From the NCBI GenBank assembly GCA_035771175.1, contig CM069605.1, positions 17,190,288 through 17,254,287 on the forward strand: a stretch of DNA of 64,000 bases. The letters run 5' to 3'. Of this stretch, positions 42,749 through 54,967 are shown piece by piece (position 1 is the stretch's first letter; every line of letters begins with the position of its first letter). The notes under the pieces were generated by a model. The model saw nothing but the letters and a program-made list of their open reading frames with translations. It was not told the origin of the DNA and ran no database searches. Origin of the DNA: Paratinospora sagittata. Its lineage: Eukaryota; Streptophyta; Magnoliopsida; Ranunculales; Menispermaceae. The position numbers and the translations under genes are program-made.

Positions 42749-45700
42749 ATGCAAACAAGGAAGAGAGGAAGGCCACGTACTGTTCGTTCAGCAGTTGAGG
42801 CACCTCCTGAGATTCAGGACCGCCGCCTTCGACAACAGCACAGGCCACACCCGACACTGCCACTCCATCTGGGCAGGCAATACCACCTGCACCCTTTACG
42901 ATGCCTTCAAGCATAGAAACCTTCTTCGCCAGATTTATTGAGGCGATGAAAGTCACTATTCAAATGGTCGTTCGTGAGACCGCGGCCAGCCAGGTTGCCA
43001 CGGTTCAAGCACCTGTCAAATTTGGGTCGGAAGCTCAAACCGATCAGATTACTAAATACAAGCGGCTACAACCTCTTACTTTCGATGGCACCATTGATGC
43101 TGATGAGGTGCAAAAGTCGCTGGATGAGTCAAAGAAGGCTCCTGATGCAATGGGAGTCGATGAGACTCAAAAAATTCCACTAGCGACCTACCAACTTGTT
43201 GGTGGGGCAAACGCATGGTGGATGATAGTGAAAGAAGGCCCAAGGGTCAACATAACAGATATGACTTGGCAACAGTTTGAGTCAACGTTTATTGATGAGT
43301 ATTTTCCCAGCACCAGGAATTCTCTAAGTTATACCAGGGCACCATGACTGTCAGAGAATATGCTGGAAAATTCAAAGAATTATCAGTCTACTCTCTCTCC
43401 ACCATCTCAACAGAGCGAGATAAGACTGAGAAATATTATAATGGCCTTTGCCATGACATTCGACAAGCCTTGTTGATCTTGGATCTCAAGATTTACAAGG
43501 AGGTTGTTGACAAGGCCATGAGCTTTGAACAAGAGAAGATCTTACAGGAACAGAGAATGAATAAGGGCAAACGGCCTGCAACATTTTCCCAACAAGGCTT
43601 GCAGCAGGGCAACAAGAAGAAGCCCTACTACAATCAAAACCCAGCCCTCCCAGCCCCTGTTTCGAAGATTGAGGCCACAACACCTGCGGCTGAACCTTCT
43701 AACCCTAACCATCAGGGTTTTCGTAATCATGGCCGCGGAGGTCGTTATGGAAGGGGTGGCCGTCGAAACGGCAATGGCAGAGGTGGTGGTCGACACCACA
43801 ATTAACAAGCCCAGCAGAACAATCAACATGGCCAGTAACACAATCAGCAGTACAGGCCTACTTGTTTCAACTGCGGCCAGCAGGGCACGTAATAAATGCC
43901 TGTCCGCACCTTCAGCAACCTGTTCCTACTATTCCAGTCTAACAAGCACCACCTGCTGCTAATGCCCAACCCAGGCAGAACCAGCAGAATCAGGGTCAAT
44001 GGAATCAGGGTAGAGCATATGCCATCGCTCAACAACCCCTCCCAGACAACAATGTAGTCGAAGGTACCTTTCCTTTGTTCAATACAATGGTGCATGTTTC
44101 GTTTGATTCAGGTGCTACGCATTCTTTTATATCATCAGCATTGGTAAGACATTTAGGCCTGCATCCTGAACCCACAAACATCACACTCCATGTCACATCA
44201 CCATTTGGATCTGGTACTGACGTGAATTTGCAGTGTTCTCGATGTGAGCTTCGAATGTCAGAACAGATAATATATGCAGATCTTTTTTTGATGGATATTG
44301 AAGACTTTGACATCATCCTCGGCATGGACTGGCTCGCACCACTGAATGCAAAGATCGACTGTCTGAAGAAGTAAGTTCAGTTAACCTTGCCTACAGGAGA
44401 GTTTGTCAAGATTCACGGGACAAGAAAATGGATACACAAATCAACAGTTGCACTTCTCAAATCTCAACTTCGAGCGTTATCCCTTGGTGAGGAAAATGAA
44501 TCACCAGCACTATACCCTCTCGAAGTACACGATGTTCCAGTCATATCTGAATTCCCAACAGTTTTTCTAAATGACCTTCCTGGTCTACCTCCAGTTAGGG
44601 AATTCGATTTTGAGATCAACCTCATACTTGGGACAGGGCCTATCTCAATTCCACCCTACAGAATGTCTAATGTCGAGCTAGTCGAATTAGAAAAACAACT
44701 AAAGGAATTAGAGAGTAATGGCTTCATCCGAAGAGTTCATCACCCTGGGGCGCTCCAGTTCTGTTTGTTTGCAAAAAGGATGGTTCGTTATGACTTTGAA
44801 TCGATTATCGCAAGTTGAATAACATCACCATCAAGAACAGATATCCATTGCCCAGGATCGATGACTTGTTCGACCAACTTAGAGAAGCCAAATACTTCTC
44901 TAAGCTTGATTTACGGTCCGGTTATCACCAACTCCAGATCCAAGAGTCGGACATCACCAAGACGGCGTTCAGAACTCGGTACGGTCGTTACGAGTTCTTA
45001 GTTATGCCGTTCGGTCTAACAAATGCACCTGCTGCATTCATGGATTTGATGAATCACATATTCAGGCTATACTTAGACCGATTTGTGGTGGTTTTTGTGG
45101 ACGACATCTTGATATATTCCTCAACCGAGGAAGACCATAAAATAGATTTGAAAATAGTCCTCCAGACCTTGAGAAGCCACCAATTTTATGCAAAGTTGAG
45201 TATGTGCGAATTTTGGGCGAAGAGAGTTCAATTCCTAGGCCATGTGGTTTCAGGCAATGGCATTGAGGTAGATCTTTCTAAGGTTGAAGCAGTTTTAAAC
45301 TGGAAGCAGCCTACCACTGTTACTCAGATTATGAGTTTTCTTGGTTTGGCTGGCTATTACAGACGCTTCATCAAGGACTTCTCAAAGATTGCTGAACTTA
45401 TGACCAAGCTCACTCGAAAAGACATGCCATTCATCTGGAATCCCGCTTGTGAAGCATCCTTTCAGGAATTGAAAAGAAATGCCTCACGACGGCACCTGTA
45501 CTTATCACTCCAAGAAACGCAATTGGATTTTCATTATACACTGACGCCTCTCTCCAAGGCTTAGGTGTCGTACTAATGCAAGAAGGCCAAGTTGTTGCAT
45601 ATGCCTCGAGGCAACTGAAGATTCATGAGGGTAATTACCCAACACAAGACTTGGAACTTGCAGCTGTTGTGTTTGCACTGAATTTATGGCGCCATTACCT

Positions 45701-47335
45701 ATACGGTGAACGGTTTGAGGTCTTCTCAGATCACAAGATTCTAAAGTACATATACACTCAGAGAGACCTAAACGTTCGCCAGAGACGATGGTTGAAATTC
45801 TTGAAAGATTATGACTTTCAACTCCAGTACCATCCAGGAAAGGCCAATGTTGTGGCCGATGCCGTGAGTAGAAAATCTTATGTTGCTTGCACTTTTAACT
45901 ACGAAATGGGGAAGTTGGCTACAGAGATGGAGAACTTTAACCTACAGCTGAACGAAGAGGGACCAAGGCCACGACTCTCAATTATCAGCCAACTCTGAGC
46001 TCGTTCAAAAGATTTCAGTAGCTGAAGCCACTGACCCTATGTTAATGGAGAAACGAGAACTTCTACTCAGTGAACATGACCTTCCTCACTGGTCGGTTGC
46101 TGAAGATGAGACCGTTTTCTATAAAAAAAACGTCTCTGTCTACCAAACGATCCTGAGGTTCGGAAAGAAGTGCTCACTGAGATGCACTGTTTCGAGGTAC
46201 GCTATGCATCCTGGGGGTGACAAGGTGTACAAGGATGTCAAGCGACAATTCTGGTTTTCTAGAATGAAGAAGGCAATTGCAGACTTCGTTGCTCGATGTC
46301 TCGTTTGCCAAAAAGTTAAGGCAGAACGAAGACTTCCCTCTGGACTTCTCCAGCCATTACCTATTGGAGAATGGAAATGGGAGAACACCGCAATGGATTT
46401 TGTTACGACCTTACCTCGAAACAATAAAGGGCAAGATGTTATCTGTGTTATCATTGACAGACTCGTAAAGTCTGCACACTTCTTGCCAATAAAGTTCACG
46501 GATAATCCCGCCAAACTTGCAGAACTATATGAAAGAGAGATCGTACGCCTTCATGGAATACCACTCACGATCGTCTCTGATCGAGACCCTCGATCCACAT
46601 CAAACTTGGAAAAGCTTTAAGAGTAGAATGTGTTCTAAGATCACCATGAGCACAACATTTCACCCTCAGACTGATGGGCAGTCAGAGCGTCTTATTCAAA
46701 TCTTAGAAGACATGTTACGGTGTTGCATTTTGGACTTTAATGACGTATGGGCAAAGTATTTACATCTAGCTGAGTTTGCATACAACAACAGCTACTAAAC
46801 TAGTATCGGCATGGCACCATACGAGGCTCTCTATGATCGGCCTTGCAGATCTTCGGTATGCTGGTTAGATATGGCAGATCGACTGCAGTTAGTGCCTGAA
46901 CTAGTTCAAGAGACTTCTAAGAAGATCACACTAGTAAAGGAACGACTTCCTGTTGCACAAAGTCGACAGAAGGGCTTTGCTGACAAGCGGAGACAACCTC
47001 TAGAATTTGATAAGGGGGACTTTGTTTTTCTAAAAGTCCAGCCCACAAGAGGTGCCAAACTCCTTGGGATCAAAGGAAAGCTCTCCCCGCGGTATATCGA
47101 TCCATTTCAGATCATTGAACGTATTGGCAAACTTGCTTATCGTCTGTCCCTTCCATCGTCCCAGATTAAGGTTCATGACGTTTTTCACGTATCTATGCTT
47201 CGCAAGTATCGTCCTGATCCTTCGTATATCATCCCTTTAGTCGAGGTTCGGGTTGTGGAAGGAAATACGTATTAGGAGAAAGCGATACAAATTTTAGATA
47301 GAAAAACTCAAGAACTCCGGCGATGTAGCATACCA
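42749..47335 (+). pseudogene. gag-pol: Element B gag-pol, inactivated
   Basis: Starts at MQTRKRGRPRT (42749). A frameshift follows after about 30 codons, then gag core (43344-43805) preceded by a deletion of about 20 bases near 43310. The zinc knuckle CFNCGQQG is intact at its start but then frameshifted. Protease has DSGATHSF at 44105, with a stop at 44372. RT has a one-base deletion near 44733, a stop in the LRLCID region, then an open [10 protein letters not shown] segment (45097). RNase H, integrase and chromodomain follow with further stops (46618, 46797, 47273). After 47339 the sequence jumps back to RNase H, giving a second partial copy. Confidence 0.92.
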
Positions 47336-47339
47336 CTTG

Positions 47340-48533
47340 TTGTGGCCGATGCCGTGACTAGAAAATCTTATGTTGCTTGCACTCTGAACTACGAAATGGG
47401 GAAGTTGGCTACAGAGATGGAGAACTTTAACCTACAACTAAACTAAGAGCCACCAAGACCACGACTCTCAATTATCAGCCATCTCTGAGCTCGTTCGGAA
47501 GATTTCAGTAGCTCAAGCTAATGACCCTATGTTAATGGAGAAACGAGAACTTCTACTCAGCGAACATGACCTTCCTCACTGGTCGGTCGTTGAAGACGAG
47601 ACCGTTTTCCATAAAAAAACGTCTCTGTCTACCGAACGATCCTGAGGTTCGGAAAGAAGTGCTCACTAAGATGCACTGTTCGAGGTACGCTATGCATCCT
47701 GAGGGTGACAAGATGTACAAGGATGTCAAGCGACAATTCTGGTTTTCTGGAATGAAGAAGGCAATTGCAGACTTCGTTGCTAGATGTCCCGTTTGCCAGA
47801 AAGTTAAGGCAGAACGAAGACTTCCCTCTGGACTTCTCCAGCCATTACCTATTGGAGAATGGAAATGGGACAACATCGCAATAGATTTTGTTACGGCCTT
47901 ACCTCGAAACAATAAAGGCCAAGATGTTATCTGTGTTATCATTGACAGACTCGCAAAGTCTGCACACTTCTTGCCAATAAAGTTCACGGATAATCCCGCC
48001 AAACTTGCAGAACTATATGAAAGAGAGATCGTACGCCTTCATGGCATACCACTTACGATCGTTTCTGATCGAGACCCTCGATTCACATCAAACTTTTGGA
48101 AAAGCTTTCAGAGTAGAATGTGTTCTAAGATCACCATGAGCACAGCATTTCACCCTCAGACTGATGGGCAGTCAGAGCGTCTTATTCAAATCTTAGAAGA
48201 CATGTTACGGTGTTGCATTTTGAACTTAAATGACGGATGGACAAAGTATTTACATCTAACTGAGTTTGCATACAACAACAGCTACCAAACTAGTATCGGC
48301 ATGGCACCATACGAGGCTTTCTATGGTCGGCCTTACATATCTCTGGTATGCTGGTTAGATATGGCAGATCGACCGCAGTTAGGCCATGAACTAGTTCAAG
48401 AGACTTCTGAGAAGATCACACTAGTAAAGGAACGACTTCATGTTGCACAAAGTAGACAGAAGAGCTTTGCTGACAAGCGGAGACAACCTCTAGAATTTGA
48501 TAAGGGGGACTTTGTTTTTCTGAAAGTCCAGCC
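47340..48533 (+). pseudogene. Duplicated RNase H end and integrase of element B
   Basis: From TGTGGCCGATGCCGTGACTA it repeats 45850 onward: RNase H C-terminus, integrase zinc region, catalytic core (DFVTALPRNNKGQD, SDRDPRFTSNFW, HPQTDGQSERLIQI) and on to GDFVFLKVQP. It is open from 47566 to 48597, so the integrase core is less damaged than in the first copy. It stops at 48533 against minus-strand Athila sequence. Chromodomain, 3' ORF and LTR are absent here but occur at 37438-40029. Confidence 0.9.
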
Positions 48534-51355
48534 GCATTGTCCTCAATGCAAAACATATATGAAAAGAAGAAATAAAATAAAGAAGAAAAACATGTGAAAA
48601 CTCCCTTAACCAACACGGGTAGAAGCCTCTACATGAGTATCTCCATTATTCCTCTCTACAATAGCCCGAAAGACCCCCAAACTTGTTTAGAACCTTGGAA
48701 GAGGATAAAAAAAATTATGTCAATAGCAAGGAAGTTCTACAAAATAAACAAATCAACTAAATAAAAATGAAATTAAAACCGTTGGGTTGCTTCCCAACAA
48801 GCGCTTGATTTAAAGTCAACAGCCCGACTTTCTTTACTCTTCAAAGCAAATCTTCAAGATAAACGTCCTGGACATTACTTTCTTCTAGGTAATAGTAGTG
48901 CTTCAATCGTGGCCATTAAAGTGAAAAGAATACCCATCCTTAAACCTCAGCTCCATCGCTCCATAAGGAAAGACCTTTTCAATGATAAACAGTCTAGACC
49001 ATCCAGATTTCAACTTGCTCATAAACAACTTCAATCGGGAGTTGAAAAGAAGAACATGTTGACTTAGAAAGAATGCACACCTTAGAATTTTCTTGTCATG
49101 CCATTGCTTGGTTCTCTCTTTATAGATTTTGGCATTCTCATATGCATCACTTTAGAACACTTCCATCCATTCAATTGTAAAAGTCTGTGTTCATCGGCAA
49201 CCTTCAAATCAAAATTTAACTTCTTCATCACCCAATATGCATTGTGCTCCAACTCAACCGGTAGGTGACACGCCTTGTCGAACATTAATCGATATGGGGA
49301 CACCCCAATGGGTGTTTTAAAAGTGGTCCTATAAGCCCCTAATGCATCATCTAGATTCATTTCCAATTCCTTCCTATTCTATTAGTATTGACGGTGTTCT
49401 CTAAGATTTGCTTGACTTTTCGGTTTGAAATTTCAGCTTGTCCATTGGTTTGTATCGGATAGGAAAGTGCAACTTTGTGCTTCACACCATAGTTGGCAAG
49501 TAGAAAATTGAACAGCTTGTTGCAAAAGTGGGTACCTTCATCACTAATAATTGCACGAGGGGAACCAAATCGAGTAAACATATTCTTGTGTAAAAATTTC
49601 AGCACTACCTTAGCATCTTTAGTTGCCATAGTTATAGCTTCAACCTACTTTGATACATAATCCACCGCAATAAGATATATGTCTTGCCAAAAGAAGGGGG
49701 AAAAGGTCCCATAAAGTCTATGCCCCACACATCAAAAAGCTTAACCTCCATGATGTTGTTCAATGGTAGCTCATGGTGCCTAGAAATGTTGCCAAGACAT
49801 TGGCACCTATCACAAGTCTTGACGAAAGTATAACTATCACGAAATAAAGTAGGCCAATAGAACCCACTTTGAGGCACTTTTGTCGCCGTACGTGTTGCTC
49901 CAAATTGGCCACCATAAAGGGAAGAGTGACTCATAGAGAATAGCTTGTTTTTCCTCTTCCGGGATACACCTCCTAATTATTTGATCAATGCACCTCTTGA
50001 ACAATAAACAATAAATGATCATCCCATAAATAGAACATCATGAAGGAATTTCTTCTTTTGAGAATTAGATAAATCTGGAAGCAACACACCACTAGCCAAA
50101 TAAGTCACATAATCCGTAAACCATGGAAACTTCGCATCTAGCCCATAGAGTTGTTCATCCGAAAAAGATTCTTGAATAGGAACGTCATCTTTCTTGTCTT
50201 CAAGTTGCAGCCGTGATAAATGATCGACCACCACATTCTCACTTCCTTTTTTGTCCCAGATCCCTAGATCAAACACTTGTAACAAAAGAATCCATTGAAT
50301 CAACTGAGGTTTGGCATATTTCTTCTTAAACAAATAACATATGGTGGCATGATCTATATACACAATTACCTTGGACCCAATAATATAAGACCAAAACTTA
50401 TCACAAGCAAACATCATCGCTAATAACTCTTTCTCGATTGTAGTGTAATTTGTTGAGCCCCATCAAAAGTATGAAAAACATAATAAATAGAACGGAGCAT
50501 CTTGTCATGTCACTGGCCAAGTACCACACCGATTACATAATCACTTGCATCACACATAATCTCAAATGGTTCCTTCCAATCTGGTACCACCATGATAGGA
50601 GCTGAAATTAAAGCCTTCTTTATTAACTCAAAAGCTTTCACACACTCCTCATGGAAATCAAAAGGAGCATCCTTCTCAAGGAGATTACAAAGAGGCTTAG
50701 TAATCTTAGAAAATCCTTTATAAATCTCCAATAAAACCCGACATAGCCTATAAGAAACTCCTTATGCCTTTAACATTCTTTGGGTGTGGAAGCTTTTCAA
50801 TTGCAACTATTTTTGCCCGATCAACTTCAAGCCCCTTAAAAGAAACCCGGTGCCCAAGGACAATTCCTTCTTGAACCATGAAATGACATTTCTCCCAATT
50901 GAGAACTAAATTTGTTTCCTCATATTGCAAAACTAGAGAAAAATTGTGCAAACATTGGTCATAAGAGGAACCAAAAATTAAAAAATCATCCATGAAAACT
51001 TCCATAATCTCTTCCACCATGTCTGGAAAGATAGCCATCATACAACGTTGGAAAGTGGTCGGAGCATGCACAAACCAAAAGGCATTCTTCGGAAAGCAAA
51101 CATACCATATACGCATGTGAAAGTGGTCTTCCGGGGCAATAGCAATTTGATTGTACCCCGAATAACCATCTAGAAAATAATATTATTGAAAGCACGCTAG
51201 TCGGGTCCAACATTTGATCAATGAAAGGAAGGGAAAATGATCTTTCTTTGTGGCCTTATTGAGCTTCTGATAATCAATACACACTCGTCATCCCGTGACA
51301 GTCCTTGTAGAGATAAGTTCATCATCTTCATTCTTCACTACTGTGATCCCACCTT
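48534..51355 (-). pseudogene. pol: Athila-like pol (RT, RNase H, integrase) and 3' landmark, minus strand
   Basis: Minus-strand segments in order from the right: RT with NEDDELI near 51330, the catalytic FMDDFLIFGS (about 50990) and HRVSFKGLEVDRAKI; RNase H with CDASDYVIGVVLGQ (50510-50731); the [16 protein letters not shown] and LSRLQL region (50019-50417). Integrase follows, with a zinc region (CDRCQ), WGIDFMGPFP, ISDEGTHFCNK and NGQAEISNRKVK (49357-49934), then the [18 protein letters not shown] tail (49082-49366). The 3' landmarks GTTGGGAGGCAACCC (near 48785) and GCATTGAGGACAATGC (48534) identify Athila. Many stops and frameshifts. RT is cut at 51355 by element G. Confidence 0.9.
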
Positions 51356-52742
51356 TGTAATACCCTTGGTTTACACAAAAAAAAAGTAGTTCGGGTAGGA
51401 AGCCCAAGGTTCCGGCAGGCTACCCAAATGTTCGGGTCAGTGCCTGAAGATTTGGGCATGTCATTCTCTATATATGGCCCCCTCCCCTCCCCCCCTCATT
51501 TTCACACAACTCATCTCTTTTCTCTTTCTCTCTTTTTGGTTGGTTTCCAACACTCTCATTGTGATTTTCTCTCTCTTCTTTTTGAGATTCTCTCTCTCTC
51601 TCTCTTAGAGACTCTTTTTGAGGTGCAAAGCGGTTCTGCCCGGGACGAAGGGCCAATGTTGGAAAGAAGTTCTATCTGAAGGTAAGGAACGAAACATATG
51701 TTTGCGTGCTTATGACTTTTCATAAAGTTTTCATTCATTTATCATTATGTCTACTATTCACTTATGCTTTATTATTGTTCATAATGTTCATACATGTCAC
51801 GCTCATGCGTTTATATTTTGAGTCCATGTATCGTACCGTTACCATGCCAGATTTGTGGTCAATTTGACTCAACCAAATTTAGTCTTATCCTCAGTAACTT
51901 TGAATAGTGAACGGGAGGTAGCTTGTTGCTCTAGAAGACTTGGTATTTAAGTGGGACCTTGTGATCCCACCTCTCAACTTGAAGACTGGCCTGGTTGGTC
52001 TTATTGAAAGGTGTCTTCTTGTATAAGTAATATTGGACATCCTAACAACGCACACGATGATGTTGACTCTGATAAGAATCACCAGATGCTACCAAATCCC
52101 GTCTAATGTAAACCAAGACCAGACCAACACATGCATAGTCATCATGCATAAAATAAGCACCACATAAAAACATAAGTGGTTTGTGATCTATGGAATAGTT
52201 ATTGGACTAATTATGCTCATTATTATTGATGTTTCCTTTGGATATGAACGTACAATGTGAACCCAGGATTACCTGGAGATGGACATTCGTACGTGACAGG
52301 GTGATGTACGATCACATAACCATTACGAGACGGTGTTATGTACACTTATCTGTTGCACTGTTTATGATGTTATGTTGTGTATATTGATGTATGATTATGA
52401 TGTCTGCTTTATTAATTGTCATATTCACGAATTATTTTAGCCATTGGGCAATAGCTCATCCCGTTGCTCACCATTCTTCAAGAGTTTAGGGTGGATTGGA
52501 AGGAGATGTTTTTGGGCCCCTATTTTGTACCCCTTACTTAATTGTTCAATTAGTTAAGAAAATATTTGGGAAGATGTTCCCACATTTTTAGGTATTTTTT
52601 ACATCGCCTACATTCTGTACAAAAATACATTCTATAATCAATGAAAATAGACTTGTACTTGAATTGTGTACATGCGTACTCGGAAACTGTTATAATGCAA
52701 TCGCGCCCCGCCGATTTAGGCGCGTCCGGGTGGGGTGTGACA
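51356..52742 (+). mobile_element. Element G 5' LTR (family 1, divergent)
   Basis: TGTAATACCCTTGGTTTACAC to GGGTGGGGTGTGACA, 1387 bp. It has a short U3 repeat region with GTTCGGGT..GCCTGAAGATTTGGGCATG (51395-51462), a TATA box (51468-51476), donor-like CTGAAG/GTAAGG at 51680/51681, and the block CCATTGGGCAATAGCTCATC near 52441, followed by TTCTTCAAGAG. It is inserted in Athila RT. Confidence 0.9.
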
Positions 52743-52747
52743 TTTAA

Positions 52748-52759
52748 TGGTATCAGAGA
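52748..52759 (+). other. Primer binding site of element G
   Basis: TGGTATCAGAGA, five bases after the LTR; 11 of 12 match to the initiator tRNA-Met site. Confidence 0.9.
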
Positions 52760-52983
52760 GAAAAAGGTCCACAGCTCGCCCAAGCCACCACTTAGGATTG
52801 CCCAAGGGAGAGAATACTTTAAAAATATGTTTGTTGATAATTAGAAACTTAGATAAAATGTTGGCATAAACATCAAGAGGAAATATTGTCCAAAAGGCAA
52901 AAACATAAAACTTAAACATTTAGGAATGCATTCATTTGATGCATTTTACAAGTTTTATCTTCCTTTCATAAAAAAAATAAAAT

Positions 52984-53466
52984 AATGGCCACTAGTGAAG
53001 AAATGACTTCCAGCAGTCGAGAACAAGTTTCCTCAAGACTTACAGAACTTCACAAACGGAGGGTTGTTTTAATGAGGAATATAGACATAAAGGATCCTCG
53101 CCTTCTGTTTTAATGAGGAATATAGACATAAAGGATCCTCGCCTTCGTCCTTCCCTTCACGACAAGCTCACAGCACTGGGGTGGCTGAACATAACTAATG
53201 TTGAGGGTTATATATCCCTCGACTTAGTAAGGTTATTTTATGATAACATGAATGTCGTGAAGCTTCCAAAGGAAGGAAACAACCCCATCTTGGAGACACA
53301 GATCAGGGGAGTGAAAATCTCTGTCAGTGTCGAATATGGAAATCCCCAATGAAACAAGATCATTGACCCACATGAACCCCAGGCCCTCATTGAGATCGTT
53401 GAATCAAAGAAAAAGTTATTCAACTCCCTTACTGAAAATGCATACACCGAAAAGACATACCCCCGC
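52984..53466 (+). pseudogene. ORF0 of element G, N-terminal part
   Basis: Starts ATGGCCACTAGTGAAG in the same AATAATGGCC context as A (MATSEE.. against MASTEG..). It keeps GWLNITNVEGYISLDLVRLF and the NPILETQIRGVKI region. A 41-bp tandem duplication (53065-53105 and 53106-53146) breaks the frame, and a short deletion near 53338 breaks it again. At 53467 a solo LTR begins. Confidence 0.8.
53065..53146 (+). repeat. 41-bp tandem duplication inside ORF0 of G
   Basis: Two perfect units beginning TGTTTTAATGAGGAATATAG; 41 is not a multiple of three. Confidence 0.95.
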
Positions 53467-54967
53467 TGATAAGTTGAGTTTTATACATAGTAATTTGTAG
53501 GATTTTTATTAGTTTTTTAGAAGCATTTTCCCAATTTCTAGGTGTTTTTAGCAAATGTTGCATATTTTGTGTCTTAGGTACATTTTAGTATTTTTTTTAT
53601 GAGTTTTATAAGTTAGTTTTAGTGGTTTTCATGAATACAATGCATTAGGTTAGTTTATGAAAATAAATATGATTCTTAGGAATTTTTCCAAAAATTATTA
53701 GTGCCATTTTCATGTTATTACGTTTCATGTTGCATTTTTAGTACATAGTTGCATTTCGAGTTTTAGCATGTGATTAGTATGATGGATTTACTTGCTTTTG
53801 TGTGATGTTTTGTAGGTGAATAAGAGCTTTAAAGTGTGATGAAACGAGGTTAAAACAATGAAGAAAAGTGGCCAAGAACATGTGCGATAAGTATACAAGG
53901 AAGTGCGCAAGAATGAAGGTTAGACAAGAGAAAAAAGGGGGGCAAATACTATTCTGGGCACTGTAGCGCCCAAAATACTGGAAATCAGTATTTTAAGTGA
54001 GCCTCGGAGCGCTACCGTGAAATTCCAGATTTTTCATTCTTGTATTTGGGCAATTTTGACAATTCAAATCTTATGCGAAGGAGGGCATATTATATATCAT
54101 TTTTTAGGGTTTTTCGGGGGGAATCCATTGGAGAAGGAAGGAAGACGGCCAGGTTGCTGTGGAAATGGAGATTGGCTTCGAAAGCAAGGTAGATCGAAGA
54201 TTTACAGTATTTTTAGCACATTTTATAGAGGATTTTGACGTTTTCTATCTCATTTTGTATTTTCTTCTCCAAGCTATGAACTAAATTTGAATTCTAGAGA
54301 ATAAATGGATCTTAGTTCTTTTCGATGGATTGATTGTGGATTGATTTCATTGTTAATGCAATTTTCTATGGTTTATTCATGATTTTATGTATTTAATGCT
54401 TTTGATTTACTAATCATGAATTGAATGAACCTAGATCTAAGGGGCGACACTCGAAAGAGAGTTCTTTAGGTTGGAAAATGATAATTGTGACATGAAATTT
54501 CTATAGGATAGAGAGATTTATAAGATTTTATGAGATCATTTTAAAATCCCTAGAGTTTAGAGCATAATTGAGAAAGGGATCTTTATCGAGAGATAGAGAC
54601 CCAATTTCAATTATAGATTTCAATCCGACACTCGAGAAAGGGGATTGATGACCATTGGATTTGATCTATAAATCTGAAAAATGAATTTAACAATGAATGA
54701 TTCCAATTAATTCTGATTTGCAACAAAGTGAAGTCGATTCTCTAGATCCATTCCATAATTGAATTTTTCTTGCTTTAAATTTCTTTACTTTCATTTAATT
54801 TTCAGCACTTTAATTCATTTAATATCTCCATTTGATTATCTAGATAAAGTTTAAAAACTGTGAAACGGTAGTTGATAAGGTAACAATTTCCTATGGACAC
54901 GATAACTCGACTCACAATCGGTATATTATAACTTGACTGTCGTGCACTTGCTATAAAATCACGAACA
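53467..54967 (+). mobile_element. Athila-like solo LTR inside element G
   Basis: TGATAAGTTGAGTTTTATAC to AAAATCACGAACA, 1501 bp, with no ORF of note. Its start, the TTTTGTAGGTGAATAAG segment and the paired GCGC patches (CACTGTAGCGCCC and GGAGCGCTACCGTG, 53958-54020) match the Athila D LTR. No 5-bp duplication is seen. Instead about 150 bp on the left (53313-53466) is repeated, at roughly 90% identity, on the right (54968-55132). Confidence 0.75.
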
